Assembly: GCF_000508225.1 (NCBI RefSeq)
Contig: NC_023063.1
Coordinates: forward strand, 992,001 to 1,056,000
DNA from: Ehrlichia muris AS145
GTDB taxonomy: Bacteria > Pseudomonadota > Alphaproteobacteria > Rickettsiales > Anaplasmataceae
Length of the DNA: 64,000 nt
Reading direction: 5' to 3'
The notes beneath the pieces were generated by a model that saw only the letters and a list, made by a program, of their open reading frames with translations, had not been told where the DNA came from and did not search any database. The translations under genes were made by a program, and so were the position numbers. Positions 1 to 9,952 of this stretch are shown one piece after another (positions within the stretch are counted from its first letter, which is position 1; the number at the start of each line of letters is the position of its first letter).

Positions 1-391
1 GATCATAAAGTACATAAATCATAATAAAAATATATATTGTCAACAGATTCAAATATCACCTGGTAAAGATTTCAAATATTCTGTTCAAAGCTCAGCATTA
101 ATAAATGCTATGATTTTTCAAGTAAATACAGACATATATTACAACTTCCTAAGCTCAGAATAATATTAGATGAAACATAAACCAAAATATCACACTACCC
201 ATACAGATAAATTTTTAATATTTCCTTATTCTGACAATATAATAATAACTTCAAACGTTATAAGTGCTAGCTAAGCTTTCACTCTACTATAAATTTTTAC
301 TAGAGCACCATAAATTATAAAAATATAAAAAAAGTTTTTGAACATTACATACTAGACACTTTAATATCAATTCTAAAGTTGGAGAATATTC
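1..391. other. intergenic, no gene seen
   Basis: AT-rich sequence downstream of mtaB. No convincing open reading frame, RNA gene or exact repeat is visible. The overlapping plus-strand frame starting at 379 is an antisense shadow of mtaB. Confidence 0.6.
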
Positions 392-1630
392 CTATAACAC
401 TTGACCTACTAAATAATTTCCCTCTATCCTTTCTATTTCCACTTCAACAATACTCTGTAATTGCACTTTATTATTGGAAAATTTTACTAAAGCAAAATTT
501 TCTGCCCTACCAGTATCTGATTTTTCAACCACAACCCTTTGCTTTGTATGTAAAAGAGTTTTATAAAAACTATTTAACCTTTTTTCAGCAAATTCTAATA
601 AGTACTTTACACGTCTTTTTTTCACTTCTTGTATAACCTGTGGCATCCTAGCAGCTGATGTACCCTCTCTTCTTGAATATGGAAAAATATGTAAATAAGA
701 AATATTTGCTTCCTCTATCAACTTAACAGTATCATCAAACATTTTTTCAGTTTCTGTAGGAAAACCAACTATAATATCAGCCCCAAACGCTACCTCTTTT
801 CTTTTACTACTTATCCTATTACAAAATTCTATTACCTGTTCTCTATTATGTCTACGCTTCATCCTTTTTAAGATTAAATTATTCCCTGATTGTAAGCTTA
901 GATGCAAGTGTGGCATAAATCTAGGTTCATTCACAATAACATCAAGCAGATCATTCTCTATTTCTGCTACATCTATAGATGATAATCTTAATCTATGCAA
1001 TTGAGGGACTGCTCTCAATACTCTTTTTATCATTGTTCCAAGCACACGTTGACCATAAATATCCAATCCAAAATCGCTGATATCTACTCCAGTAAAAACA
1101 ACTTCATTATATCCATTATCAACACAATCTCTAACTCTACCTATAATATCTTCTATGTGTAGAGAACGGTTATTTCCCCTTGCCTTTGTAATAACACAAA
1201 AAGTACACTCGTGATTACATCCATTCTGAATTTCAATCAATGCTCTAGATTTACCAGAAAATTCTTTAATTGAATCATGTGCAACTTCTCTTGAATTTTC
1301 TATCTTACTTACAATAACTTTATCTTCAGCAAGATAATTTTCATATTTAAGTTTATCCTGATTACCTAGTACCTTAATTACCCCTGGCATATTAATATAC
1401 AATTCAGGATTTAATTGAGCAGCACACCCTACTACAATAATCTTAACATTAGCATTATTATTATAAAGTTTACGTATCTTAGATCTTACTTGACGCTCAG
1501 CTTCATTAGTTACAGCACAACTATGCACAACAACAACATCATCCAACTGAGCTTTTTTTAAGTTATTTCTTATAACTTCACTTTCATAAAAATTTAATCT
1601 ACATCCAAAGGTAATTACGTCACTCATCAC
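392..1630 (-). CDS. mtaB: MtaB-type tRNA t6A37 methylthiotransferase
   Basis: This radical-SAM enzyme of the MiaB/RimO family adds a methylthio group to N6-threonylcarbamoyl-adenosine 37 of tRNA. The 412-residue product has the usual layout. The N-terminal UPF0004 domain has three cluster cysteines (FGCRLN near residue 10, HSCAVTN near 38, VGCAAQ near 69). The radical-SAM CX3CX2C motif CNHECTFC lies near residue 138, and a TRAM-like RNA-binding tail follows from about 365. Length and the CRLN form of the first motif favour MtaB over MiaB or RimO. The start is a double ATG, so the protein may begin at codon 1 or 2. It stands alone, with long spacers on both sides. Confidence 0.88.
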   Translation of the reverse strand: MMSDVITFGCRLNFYESEVIRNNLKKAQLDDVVVVHSCAVTNEAERQVRSKIRKLYNNNANVKIIVVGCAAQLNPELYINMPGVIKVLGNQDKLKYENYLAEDKVIVSKIENSREVAHDSIKEFSGKSRALIEIQNGCNHECTFCVITKARGNNRSLHIEDIIGRVRDCVDNGYNEVVFTGVDISDFGLDIYGQRVLGTMIKRVLRAVPQLHRLRLSSIDVAEIENDLLDVIVNEPRFMPHLHLSLQSGNNLILKRMKRRHNREQVIEFCNRISSKRKEVAFGADIIVGFPTETEKMFDDTVKLIEEANISYLHIFPYSRREGTSAARMPQVIQEVKKRRVKYLLEFAEKRLNSFYKTLLHTKQRVVVEKSDTGRAENFALVKFSNNKVQLQSIVEVEIERIEGNYLVGQVL

Positions 1631-2598
1631 GAATCTCTAATTCATATCAATCAGCATACCATACAACAACTACGATCTTTTTTAATAAAACACCAAGACA
1701 ATAAAATATGCTTTAAGTGCTATCCTTTTCCAATTATCCTTAACGTAAATTATTACTCACATTATAGAAACATCACTGAAAAAAGCATCAATACTATAAA
1801 TTTTGTATCAAGCAATAATTAAACGTTAAAAGTTAGCAGCTTTTTTACAAATGTCATTACTTATGATAGCAGGAAGTCTAATCAAAGTAAAATCTATCAT
1901 CAAATCCTCTATTTTACGCAATAGAATTACATAAACAACTCTTTCATCAATCAAACCGATCTAATATAGCTATATATAAACGATAAAATTTTTTCATACA
2001 AAATACACTTTAATAGCCCTAATATAAATTTTCTATAATTAAAGTTTCTATCAATTTTGAACCATACCAAAAATTATATTCATCATCTAAACACTATGAT
2101 CACGATAATCATTCAATATTATGAAGAAACTTTTTTTATTAAATAATTACACTTTAGTCAGCGCATACAAAAACAGCAAGCTTAGATTATAAGTATTATT
2201 ATCAACAAGAGTCACAAATGTATAACTTATTACATAATTTCATTCTATATCTTCAATATAGAAACACCATTTTCACTGACTGATATCATTATAAATTTTA
2301 TATCAAGCAATGATTTCATACCAAGACTCATTCTTCTATCAAGAGCAGAAGGATTCTCAACACTTCCAACCAGATCTAACCTTTTCATTTTCTCAATATA
2401 TTGCTAATACAAATTTTCTATGATCAAGTGTTTATTAATTTTTGAACTGCCCCAAAAAATTATACTAACTCACTAAACACTATAATAATTATCAATATTA
2501 TTAAAGAAATTTTTCATTTGAATAACAACACTCTAACTAACATGACAATAGAAACTTATGTTACACTCACACCAAAATAATTCATGAGCATATAAGTC
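1631..2598. repeat. long spacer with decayed tandem duplication
   Basis: No gene is seen in this 968-bp spacer. It holds diverged direct repeats. AAATTTTCTATAATTAAAG near 2031, followed by TTTTGAACCATACC and AAACACTAT, recurs near 2411 as AAATTTTCTATGATCAAG, TTTTTGAACTGCCCC and AAACACTAT. TATAAATTTTGTATCAAGC near 1797 recurs near 2292. Fragments near 2249-2365 (CTATATCTTCAATA, CCAAGACT, CTCAACACTTC) occur in the same order inside the adjacent xseB, so the spacer may carry an eroded copy of the xseB 3' part. The duplication is clear; the link to xseB is weak. Confidence 0.5.
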
Positions 2599-2787
2599 CT
2601 ATTCCTTGATTTCTATTTTTAGCTCTATATCTTCAATAACTTTATTACAATATTCATATAGCTCCTTTCCAAGACTATAGAGCTCAACACTTCTACCCAA
2701 GGTAACTTGATTGGATTCCAATTCCTTTACTATAAGTTCTAACTGCTCCAAAGCGCTTTCAAAAGTATACTCATCATTAATAGACAT
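2599..2787 (-). CDS. xseB: exodeoxyribonuclease VII small subunit
   Basis: This is the small subunit of the single-strand exonuclease that trims DNA to acid-soluble oligonucleotides with XseA, which is not in this window. The 62-residue product is one helical hairpin. It carries the family signature TFESALEQLELIVKELES near the N-terminus, followed by LGRSVELYSLGKELYEYCNKVI. It is slightly shorter than the usual 70-80 residues, with a short tail after the second helix. It is divergent from the complex I subunit gene at 2854, with 66 bp between the two starts. Confidence 0.85.
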   Translation of the reverse strand: MSINDEYTFESALEQLELIVKELESNQVTLGRSVELYSLGKELYEYCNKVIEDIELKIEIKE

Positions 2788-2853
2788 AAGCTATTATTCA
2801 TTGTATATATTTAACATAGTAATAGTTTTTTTATACAGAAACAAGTATTAAAT

Positions 2854-3147
2854 ATGCGTGCAAGAATATATAAGCCAGCAAAAAGCGCAATGCAATCTGG
2901 ATATAACAAGTCAAAAACTTGGAAGCTTGAATTTGAACCTTCATGTACTCAATACGTTGAACACTTAATGAAATGGACTGGGTCACATGATACTAGACAA
3001 CAGATTCATTTATCATTCAAAACCAAAGAATTAGCGATTGCATACGCAATCACACATAAAATTGATTATATTCTTTTACAAGACAACTCACGTACCATAA
3101 CCCCAAAATCTTATGCTGACAACTTTATAAAACTTAGAGGTACATGA
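2854..3147 (+). CDS. NDUFS4-like NADH dehydrogenase (complex I) 18-kDa accessory subunit
   Basis: This is a small soluble accessory subunit of respiratory complex I, homologous to mitochondrial NDUFS4 and found in many alphaproteobacteria. The 97-residue product starts with the typical MRARIYKPAKSAMQSG. It continues through WKLEFEP, MKWTGSHDTRQQ and the FKTKELAIAYA segment to PKSYADNF, all in family order, and looks complete. It is monocistronic here, divergent from xseB. The core nuo genes are not in this window, so the assignment rests on the sequence alone. Confidence 0.85.
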   Translation: MRARIYKPAKSAMQSGYNKSKTWKLEFEPSCTQYVEHLMKWTGSHDTRQQIHLSFKTKELAIAYAITHKIDYILLQDNSRTITPKSYADNFIKLRGT

Positions 3148-3651
3148 AAATAAATCAGTTTTTATCCTATATACCTATAGGTACTCAAATTATAAAATAT
3201 ACAAATACATAAATCAAAGCCGGCAACCATATAATAAACTAAAATCTTTAATCAGGAATACAGTAATCAGTTCATAACACTAAACAATTATTACCTAAGT
3301 AACACAGTCACACATGACTCATTGTATATCGTATTAGATACAAAACTATTTTGAGAGAAACATACAAATAGATAAAGATACTAAAACAATCAATTTTCCA
3401 CAATAAAATTACCACACATATATGTTCCTACAGTTCTTAGATAACTCACAATTATATAATTGAAAATATTCTGCAGAATTTTGTTGTTACTACATATTAC
3501 TCTTCCATAGCATCATGCTACTTAAAAATACACAAGCTTTCTTAACAATTAAAATCTTACTTATAAATACATTTTTCACGATTCTATAGTTGTAAAGTAA
3601 TTCACACTTATGCTACAGTATTTCAAGCATCAGTAGCACGTAAAAAAAATT
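3148..3651. other. intergenic, no gene seen
   Basis: A 504-bp AT-rich spacer between the complex I subunit and the AEC transporter. No open frame, exact repeat or RNA signature is visible. It presumably carries the promoter of the transporter, but no clear -35/-10 pair was recognised. Confidence 0.5.
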
Positions 3652-4569
3652 ATGTTTTCTATATTACTATTTAAAATCTTGCCATTATATATAACAATAT
3701 TCTTAGGCTTTATCGCTGGTAAATCTCTAAAAATAGATAGTCCTAGTATAGCCAGATTACTTTTTTATATAATGGGCCCAACTGTTATATTCTCTGGAAT
3801 TTCACAGACACACATCAATTCAGAAATCTTATCTCTTCCTTTTTTAACATGGCTTGTATGCTGTATAATGTCAGCTGTAGTATATTATACTTCTTCTTTT
3901 ATATTCAGAGATAGTACAAAAAATATATTAGCATTTAGCTCAGGCAGTTCAAGTATGGGTTTTTTCGGACTCCCAGTAGCATTAGCAATGTTTGATAATC
4001 ATACAGTATCCATATATCTTTTCTGTTATGTAGGAATGCTAATGTTTGAAAATAGTTTTGGTTTTTATATCGCCACTCAGGGAATATATACTCCTAAGAA
4101 ATGCATAATGAAACTCATAACATTACCTGCAGCACATGCTGCCATAGCAGCATTAGTTGTCAACTACTTCCAATTACCCATTCCATTATTTATACATGAT
4201 GTTGCAAGTAATATCAGAGGTGCTTACGTCTCATTAGGGATGATGTTATTAGGAATAGCAGTTGCAAATATTAAAACCTTTACCATTGATTGGAAATTCA
4301 TTTCTATTACTCTGATAATAAAGTATATACTTTGGCCAGTATTAGTACTTGGATGCATCATATTAGATAAATTAACCATACAATTGTATAATAATGATAT
4401 ATATAGAGCACTAATATTACTTGCAATAATACCAATGTCATGTACAGGGCTAATATTAGCTACAATGCTAAATAATAATTCTGATAAAACAGCAATTATG
4501 TTATTGATCAATACGATCATAGGATTACTTTATGTACCAATAATGATATCAATATTACTATACGAATAG
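3652..4569 (+). CDS. AEC-family membrane transporter
   Basis: This is an inner-membrane carrier of the auxin efflux carrier (AEC) family, whose bacterial members export or exchange organic acids such as malate; the substrate here cannot be read. The 305-residue protein has about ten hydrophobic segments in two halves. Family features include the N-terminal LPLYITIFLGFIAGKSLK, the GFFGLPVALAMF segment near residue 105, and the C-terminal hydrophobic LILATMLNNNSDKTA region. The length is normal. It is flanked by a convergent rsmD on the other strand. Confidence 0.82.
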   Translation: MFSILLFKILPLYITIFLGFIAGKSLKIDSPSIARLLFYIMGPTVIFSGISQTHINSEILSLPFLTWLVCCIMSAVVYYTSSFIFRDSTKNILAFSSGSSSMGFFGLPVALAMFDNHTVSIYLFCYVGMLMFENSFGFYIATQGIYTPKKCIMKLITLPAAHAAIAALVVNYFQLPIPLFIHDVASNIRGAYVSLGMMLLGIAVANIKTFTIDWKFISITLIIKYILWPVLVLGCIILDKLTIQLYNNDIYRALILLAIIPMSCTGLILATMLNNNSDKTAIMLLINTIIGLLYVPIMISILLYE

Positions 4570-4668
4570 AAAAATCTATATTTATTTAAAATTATATGAA
4601 GTTACAGTACATGCAGTTCTTTGTGTTCGATTAGTTCTTAAATAACTCCGCGCTTATGCCAAGCATTT

Positions 4669-5220
4669 TTAAGGCTCACGTTGTAATATTACCACTTTAG
4701 AAATACCATAAACACGTTCAACCATGACTCTATACCCTACAGGACATACAAAAGCTACTTTCTTTCTAATTCTAACTACAATCACACTATTACTTTTAGT
4801 CCAATTTAATTTTATCAACATATTAAGAGTAATATCAGCTAAAGTAGGATTGGTATATGGAGGATCAACAAAAATAATATCATATTGATCAGCGGCAACA
4901 GGCAATCTTGTGATATCACAACACATGAGTGTTATATTATCTACTACCCCTAAATATTCAGATGTTCGTTTCACTAAACTCAAGTTATAGCGATTTATAT
5001 CAACTAACAAAGCACTCTCTGCACCCCTAGATAATGCCTCAAATGATAACGATCCACTACCACAAAATAAATCAAGAACTTTACACCCTTGAATACTCAT
5101 GCGAGATAATATTATATTAAAAATAGATTCCCTAATTATAGACATAGCAGGACGTGCACTAAGTAATTTATCAGAAAATATTCTCCTGCCACGATATTTT
5201 CCTGATGTTATACGTAACAT
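4669..5220 (-). CDS. rsmD: 16S rRNA (guanine966-N2)-methyltransferase RsmD
   Basis: The enzyme methylates G966 of 16S rRNA with S-adenosylmethionine. The 183-residue protein shows the RsmD start (MLRITSGKYRGRRI), the SARPAMSIIRESIFNI segment, the SAM-binding motif VLDLFCGSGSLSFEALSRGA near residue 46, and the catalytic DPPY tetrapeptide (IIFVDPPYTNP) near 120. It follows the SurA-like gene with a 5-base gap on the same strand, so the two are probably co-transcribed. Confidence 0.92.
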   Translation of the reverse strand: MLRITSGKYRGRRIFSDKLLSARPAMSIIRESIFNIILSRMSIQGCKVLDLFCGSGSLSFEALSRGAESALLVDINRYNLSLVKRTSEYLGVVDNITLMCCDITRLPVAADQYDIIFVDPPYTNPTLADITLNMLIKLNWTKSNSVIVVRIRKKVAFVCPVGYRVMVERVYGISKVVILQREP

Positions 5221-5225
5221 AGTAA

Positions 5226-6416
5226 TTAATTATATTTTTCTATTAAAGCATTACTTTTTAAGTTGGATAACAAATATTCACTTTGCATAGATAACTTCTC
5301 CATATATAGCCTCTGCTTGATGAAATCAGTATTACCTATATCACCATCAGCTTTACCTTTTGTAATATTACACAACATAATAATATCAATTACTTGATCA
5401 TCATCAACTTCAACTATTTTACCAACATCACAAGATTGCAAAACATTCTGCATTTTTACAGACAAATCTTTCACTTTTACAACAAAATCTAATGGTTCTG
5501 GTAATTTAAGTTCCTTCACAACATAACTGAAATTCTCACATGTAGCTTTAGTCTTTAATACCCTAATTTGGTCTAAATATCTTTTACCTTGCTCAGCATT
5601 TAAATGCACCTGCCTCAAATCAACATTACTATTTGCAAACTCCATGTTTATACTAGACCTATGTAGTAGTTTTACAATCAAACTTCCATACTCGTTCTTT
5701 ATAGGACCTATTACGTCTCCAATACTCGCTTGAATCAGCTTATTTGCCAAATCTGCATTAATGTTTTTAACATTAATACTAGCTTCTTCAAACAACACAT
5801 CTTTGTTACTTGCTTTTATAACTTCAGTACTTACTCCATTTTGTAAATCACTAATAATATCACTGATTATATTATCATTCATACTAGCTGGTAGCATTAC
5901 TTCCTGAATATGTACAGATACATCTACTCCATTAGTTATATGATCTCTATTATCCTGTACTTCCTCATCACTAATAATAATATAAGGTGCTACCTTAAGC
6001 ATTAATATTTTATTCCAAAGCAGCTTAGATTTCATATGTTGCACAAATAACTTGTAATCCAACCCTTGTGCCTCAATATAAGATTTTAAATCAATATTCC
6101 CTAAATTTTTTATCACTAAAAACTGTTTAACAGCTTCTAAAAAATCTCTTTCAGTAACTGTGAGTTTAAGCTTTTTAGCTTCTTGCCTCCATATAGATTC
6201 ATCAATCAAAGCATCTAAGGCTATTTCTTTTACAGCATTACCCTCAATCTTATAAAAAAATTTGTTTATAGCAACACGCTTCTCTAAATCCAAATTAGAA
6301 ATTAATTCATCATTTACTACAGCTACTATCTTTACATCGGCAAAAACATTACTACTATATAAAATAACAAACAAGATTAATAACCTTACTGTATGATTAA
6401 GCATATGAATTATCAT
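5226..6416 (-). CDS. SurA-like periplasmic chaperone / peptidyl-prolyl isomerase
   Basis: This is probably a periplasmic folding factor for outer-membrane proteins. The 396-residue protein has an N-terminal signal sequence (hydrophobic LLILFVILYSS ending near VFA, residue 26). The SurA N-terminal pattern follows (KIVAVVNDELISNLDLEKRV, then DALIDESIWRQEAKKLKL). The middle resembles a diverged parvulin PPIase domain (VSVHIQEVMLPA to YGSLIVKLL, residues about 175-260). A second, weaker half contains LRQVHL. The downstream neighbour is rsmD. Just upstream lies a 211-bp duplication containing a perfect dyad, so two copies of the candidate upstream control region exist. A general PpiC/SurA family protein is the safe reading. 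Confidence 0.75.
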   Translation of the reverse strand: MIIHMLNHTVRLLILFVILYSSNVFADVKIVAVVNDELISNLDLEKRVAINKFFYKIEGNAVKEIALDALIDESIWRQEAKKLKLTVTERDFLEAVKQFLVIKNLGNIDLKSYIEAQGLDYKLFVQHMKSKLLWNKILMLKVAPYIIISDEEVQDNRDHITNGVDVSVHIQEVMLPASMNDNIISDIISDLQNGVSTEVIKASNKDVLFEEASINVKNINADLANKLIQASIGDVIGPIKNEYGSLIVKLLHRSSINMEFANSNVDLRQVHLNAEQGKRYLDQIRVLKTKATCENFSYVVKELKLPEPLDFVVKVKDLSVKMQNVLQSCDVGKIVEVDDDQVIDIIMLCNITKGKADGDIGNTDFIKQRLYMEKLSMQSEYLLSNLKSNALIEKYN

Positions 6417-6424
6417 TTAACAAG

Positions 6425-6846
6425 TTCTCTCATAAACTTTATATAAAAATACAGTAATGTCAAAGACTCTTTGACAGAGTAACACTTTCAAAAAAACTAA
6501 TAATAATAATTAATTTTAAACCAAACACACTTGCTAAATTACTAAAATAAAAACCACAAGCAAACTTTTAGGAATTGATTAGATACACCATGCTGTAAGA
6601 ATACTATTGATCCAAGACAATTATACAATAACAACTTCTCTCATAAACTTTATATAAAAATACAGTAATGTCAAAGACTCTTTGACAGAGTAACACTTTC
6701 AAAAAAACTAATAATAATAATTAATTTTAAACCAAACACACTTGCTAAATTACTAAAATAAAAACCACAAGCAAACTTTTAGGAATTGATTAGATACACC
6801 ATGCTGTAAGAATACTATTGATCCAAGACAATTATACAATAACAAC
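6425..6846. repeat. two tandem copies of a 211-bp unit
   Basis: The sequence beginning TTCTCTCATAAACTTTAT at 6425 repeats at 6636, giving two almost identical copies of 211 bp. It lies between the SurA-like start and tRNA-His. Each copy contains the perfect 17-base dyad GTCAAAGACTCTTTGAC (6459-6475 and 6670-6686). Unlike most arrays in this window, it does not include a gene end. Confidence 0.95.
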
Positions 6847-6920
6847 ATGTATATTTTTTACAAAAAGTACCTTAAAACAATAGCCAAAGTTACAACAAAA
6901 CACCATTACAAGAACTCATG

Positions 6921-6994
6921 GGCGAGTGACCAGGATTGAACTGGCGACCTTCAGTGCCACAAACTGACACTCTACCAACTGAGCTACACCCGCC
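6921..6994 (-). tRNA. tRNA-His (anticodon GTG)
   Basis: The reverse complement folds as a full cloverleaf. The acceptor stem includes the histidine-specific extra G(-1), paired with C73. U8 and A9 are present, followed by a D arm (GCTCAGTTGGTAGAGT), an anticodon stem TCAGT/ACTGA with loop TTGTGGC (anticodon at 6958-6960), and a T arm with GTTCAATCC. CCA is not encoded. G(-1) is genomically encoded here. Confidence 0.95.
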
Positions 6995-7694
6995 ATCTAA
7001 TAATGTAATATCTTTTATTTTTATCATAATAAATGATCGAATACAACATAGAAATACTTTATTAAGTACATAAATTACACTTTAGTAACCAAAAATAAGA
7101 TAAAAATCATCCTATTTATACAGTAGTGTTTGCTAATAATATATATATTTAATAGTTCCACAAATCTATAATGAGCTAAAATTACATAATTTCCAAACGA
7201 AATAACATTCATACAAACATCACGTAGGAGTATCCTTATCATTTTGATGTTCTATCAATAATAGCTACTGATTCCTATCATATTAAAATATAGGCAAGAT
7301 ATTCATAAACCACATAATTTACAACACTGTAATCATACAAATTAATATTTGATGTATATGTGAAATATATGACTTATCACCCACCAAACAATTATTCTAT
7401 TCATATATTGCATATGAAAAAATTTTCTTAGAAATTCTATATAAGTATAACAATAGCATTTATTACACTACATAATACTAAAACATACATATGTTGCTCT
7501 TCAGCAATTTAAGTATAACAATTTAGTAATTCAAACCTATAGATGATTTTATTCATGCTAGCTACTATACTTATGTTTAATACACAAATCAGACACTTAT
7601 CACTTTTTAATTCACTAATGACTATCTTATTTATTTTTAATAATAGTGTATAAAAAACCCTTGAACAATCTCGCGATCAGTACAACAATAAAAT
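6995..7694. other. intergenic, no gene seen
   Basis: A 700-bp AT-rich spacer between tRNA-His and the end of gltX. No convincing open frame, exact repeat or RNA signature is visible. The tRNA-His promoter should lie in it. Confidence 0.5.
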
Positions 7695-9032
7695 TTATTG
7701 CGTTATAGAATAACTAAGCCTACGTACAATCTCCATTCTACCAATCAAAGGTAATAATCTAGCAAGCTCTGGACCTGTAGATAAGCCAGTCAATGCTAAA
7801 CGCAAAGGAATAAATAAATTTTTAGCCCTACGATCAGTATGCTGCTTTATATTAGAAATCCATGTGTTCCAAGTATCACCATAAACTTCCCCTTGAGGCA
7901 GCATATTTAGTGCTAACATTATAAAATCTTTATCATCTTCTCTAATAACAGGAACCATGTCTTTACTACAAACTTTTACCCATTGCTCAACATCAGAGAA
8001 CTTCTCTATATTTCCACAAACAAAATGCCAAAAGTCTGAAGAAGTTATATTAAACAGTCGCAACCTATTTTCAACATCGTCAAAAGACATACTATGTAAT
8101 ACTTTAGGGTTTAACTTTAATACATCATCCATATTAAATTTAGTCGGAGCCTGATTAAAAGCAGTAATATCAAAAGAATCTACCAATTCAATCATTCTTG
8201 TATGTACACTTACTGGATTAGAAGTCCCTATTTTAGCAAAATAACTATTAATAGCCATGGGTTCCAATTCATAAGATTGCATATCTTTTACACTAGAGCC
8301 ACCAATTCTTTTAGATATTTTATTATCGTCAGAGTATAGTAAAGATAAATGCGAAAACATAGGGATACTAGCCCCTAAAGCATGTAACATGTGTATTTGA
8401 ATTGCTGTGTTACTTATATGATCTTCTCCTCGAATTATATTAGTAATATTAAAATCCATATCATCTATTATAGATGGCAACATGTAAGTATATGTTCCAT
8501 CAGCCCTCCTAATAATTGGATCACTAATATTTTCTGAGTTAAATGAGACTTTCCCACGTATTTCATCATTCCAACTTATTAATCGGTCTTGGTCTATTTT
8601 AAATCTAAAATACGGCACCCTTCCAAAATATTTATTCTTCTCTGCTTGAGTTAAATTTAATGCACTCCTATCATAGATAGGTGGTAAACCTGATTTTAAC
8701 TTCATTTTTCTTTTAAACTCTAGCTCTTCCTTAGTTTCATAACAAGGATATATAAAGCCTTCCTTTAACAGATAATTAAAGACATCTTCATAACGATCAA
8801 ACCTAGAAGATTGCCTAAAACTAGAATCCCAATCTATATTTAACCATAGCAAATCACTCTCTATTTCTTTTATATATTCGTCTCTTGATCTTTGAACATC
8901 AGTATCATCAAACCTCAATAAAAATCTACCATTTTGTTTACGAGCATATAACCAACAGATTAAAGCTGTTCTAACATTCCCAACATGAAGATACCCTGTC
9001 GGACTTGGAGCAAAACGTGTAATCATAATCAA
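7695..9032 (-). CDS. gltX: glutamyl-tRNA synthetase
   Basis: This class I aminoacyl-tRNA synthetase charges tRNA-Glu and, in organisms with GatCAB, also tRNA-Gln. The 445-residue protein has the HIGH-type motif in FAPSPTGYLHVGNVRTA at the N-terminus, the GluRS signature RFDDTDVQRS near residue 40, and the KMSKS-type motif KISKR near residue 240. A C-terminal anticodon-binding region follows. The length fits the shorter alphaproteobacterial type, which often has two paralogues. GatC is encoded at 46.8 kb, in keeping with the indirect Gln pathway. The first codons are MIM, so the start may be codon 1 or 3. Confidence 0.93.
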   Translation of the reverse strand: MIMITRFAPSPTGYLHVGNVRTALICWLYARKQNGRFLLRFDDTDVQRSRDEYIKEIESDLLWLNIDWDSSFRQSSRFDRYEDVFNYLLKEGFIYPCYETKEELEFKRKMKLKSGLPPIYDRSALNLTQAEKNKYFGRVPYFRFKIDQDRLISWNDEIRGKVSFNSENISDPIIRRADGTYTYMLPSIIDDMDFNITNIIRGEDHISNTAIQIHMLHALGASIPMFSHLSLLYSDDNKISKRIGGSSVKDMQSYELEPMAINSYFAKIGTSNPVSVHTRMIELVDSFDITAFNQAPTKFNMDDVLKLNPKVLHSMSFDDVENRLRLFNITSSDFWHFVCGNIEKFSDVEQWVKVCSKDMVPVIREDDKDFIMLALNMLPQGEVYGDTWNTWISNIKQHTDRRAKNLFIPLRLALTGLSTGPELARLLPLIGRMEIVRRLSYSITQ

Positions 9033-9372
9033 GATCTCCTAGTTTTCAATATTACACAATATTAATACCATGCATAAGAATTATGCTTTACTGACTCAAT
9101 CAAGTAACTAATACTACTCAGATAATGCTATATATTAAACTAATATTCAATTGCTCAAAAAATTTATATAGTAGGAAATTAACGCTTAAAATTAAATATC
9201 ACATTGATAATCAAATTTTAAATAACATTGTCATATAGTTTTTCATATGGTCGTACATAAAAATCTCATCACCAGAACTACTAACTTTAAAAAGCACTTG
9301 CAATATTTTAGGTTTACTAACTGCCATTTTAATCATACTATTAAATGTATAATAGTACATCATATAGTCTAT

Positions 9373-9735
9373 ATGCAACCTTTCATCATATATAAACACC
9401 AAAAAAAAATTAATACTTTAGATAGCATAGTGTTTGTACAAGATAGATTTTCATTCATGGCATTTATATTCTCAGTTTTTTTTACACTCTATAATAAACT
9501 GTGGCTTTTATCATTCATCTCAGTTTCCGTATTTACTGGAACCTACCTAATGTATCACATACTAAATTTTATTAGTTTCCCAACTTATTTATCAATTAAT
9601 ATGTTATACATGTTCTATATGGCGTTATCCTACCCTGATTGGTATCAAGCAAAATTAAAAAACATGGGATACCGGATACATGATATAATATTTGCAGAAA
9701 GCCTACTCTCTGCAAAACTAAAATTTAAAAGATAA
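9373..9735 (+). CDS. DUF2628 family small membrane protein
   Basis: This is an inner-membrane protein of unknown function. The 120 residues from the ATG at 9373 match the DUF2628 pattern: a short N-terminal strand (MQPFIIYKHQ), VFVQDRFSFMAFIFSVFFTLYNKLW corresponding to the family's 'F-S-W-P-A-F-F-F-G-P-L-W' segment, two or three hydrophobic helices, then a conserved GY end (NMGYRIHDIIFAESLLSAKLKF). The frame is open upstream to an ATG at 9247, but those 42 residues do not fit the family, so 9373 is preferred. The 340-bp gap to gltX (9033-9372) shows nothing else. Confidence 0.65.
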   Translation: MQPFIIYKHQKKINTLDSIVFVQDRFSFMAFIFSVFFTLYNKLWLLSFISVSVFTGTYLMYHILNFISFPTYLSINMLYMFYMALSYPDWYQAKLKNMGYRIHDIIFAESLLSAKLKFKR

Positions 9736-9952
9736 ACCCCACACACACATGAGTTCATATTAATCATAAAACACTATATAAAACATATTCAATCAATAAT
9801 ACCAAGTTTATTAATTTTCTATGGGTCCAAAATCAATTCAGCAATACATTTTTAAAACTATAATATTCTACAAGAAAACATCCGTGAAATTTTTTAGACA
9901 TATATTAACTTGGAGGATATAGCAAAAATATATAATTAAAAAAAGTGGTTAC

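Noticed and set aside
379-636. 85-codon plus-strand frame over the mtaB end
   Set aside because: Antisense shadow of a well-supported gene.
6995-7694. possible second RNA gene near tRNA-His
   Set aside because: No cloverleaf or other RNA signature could be found by eye.
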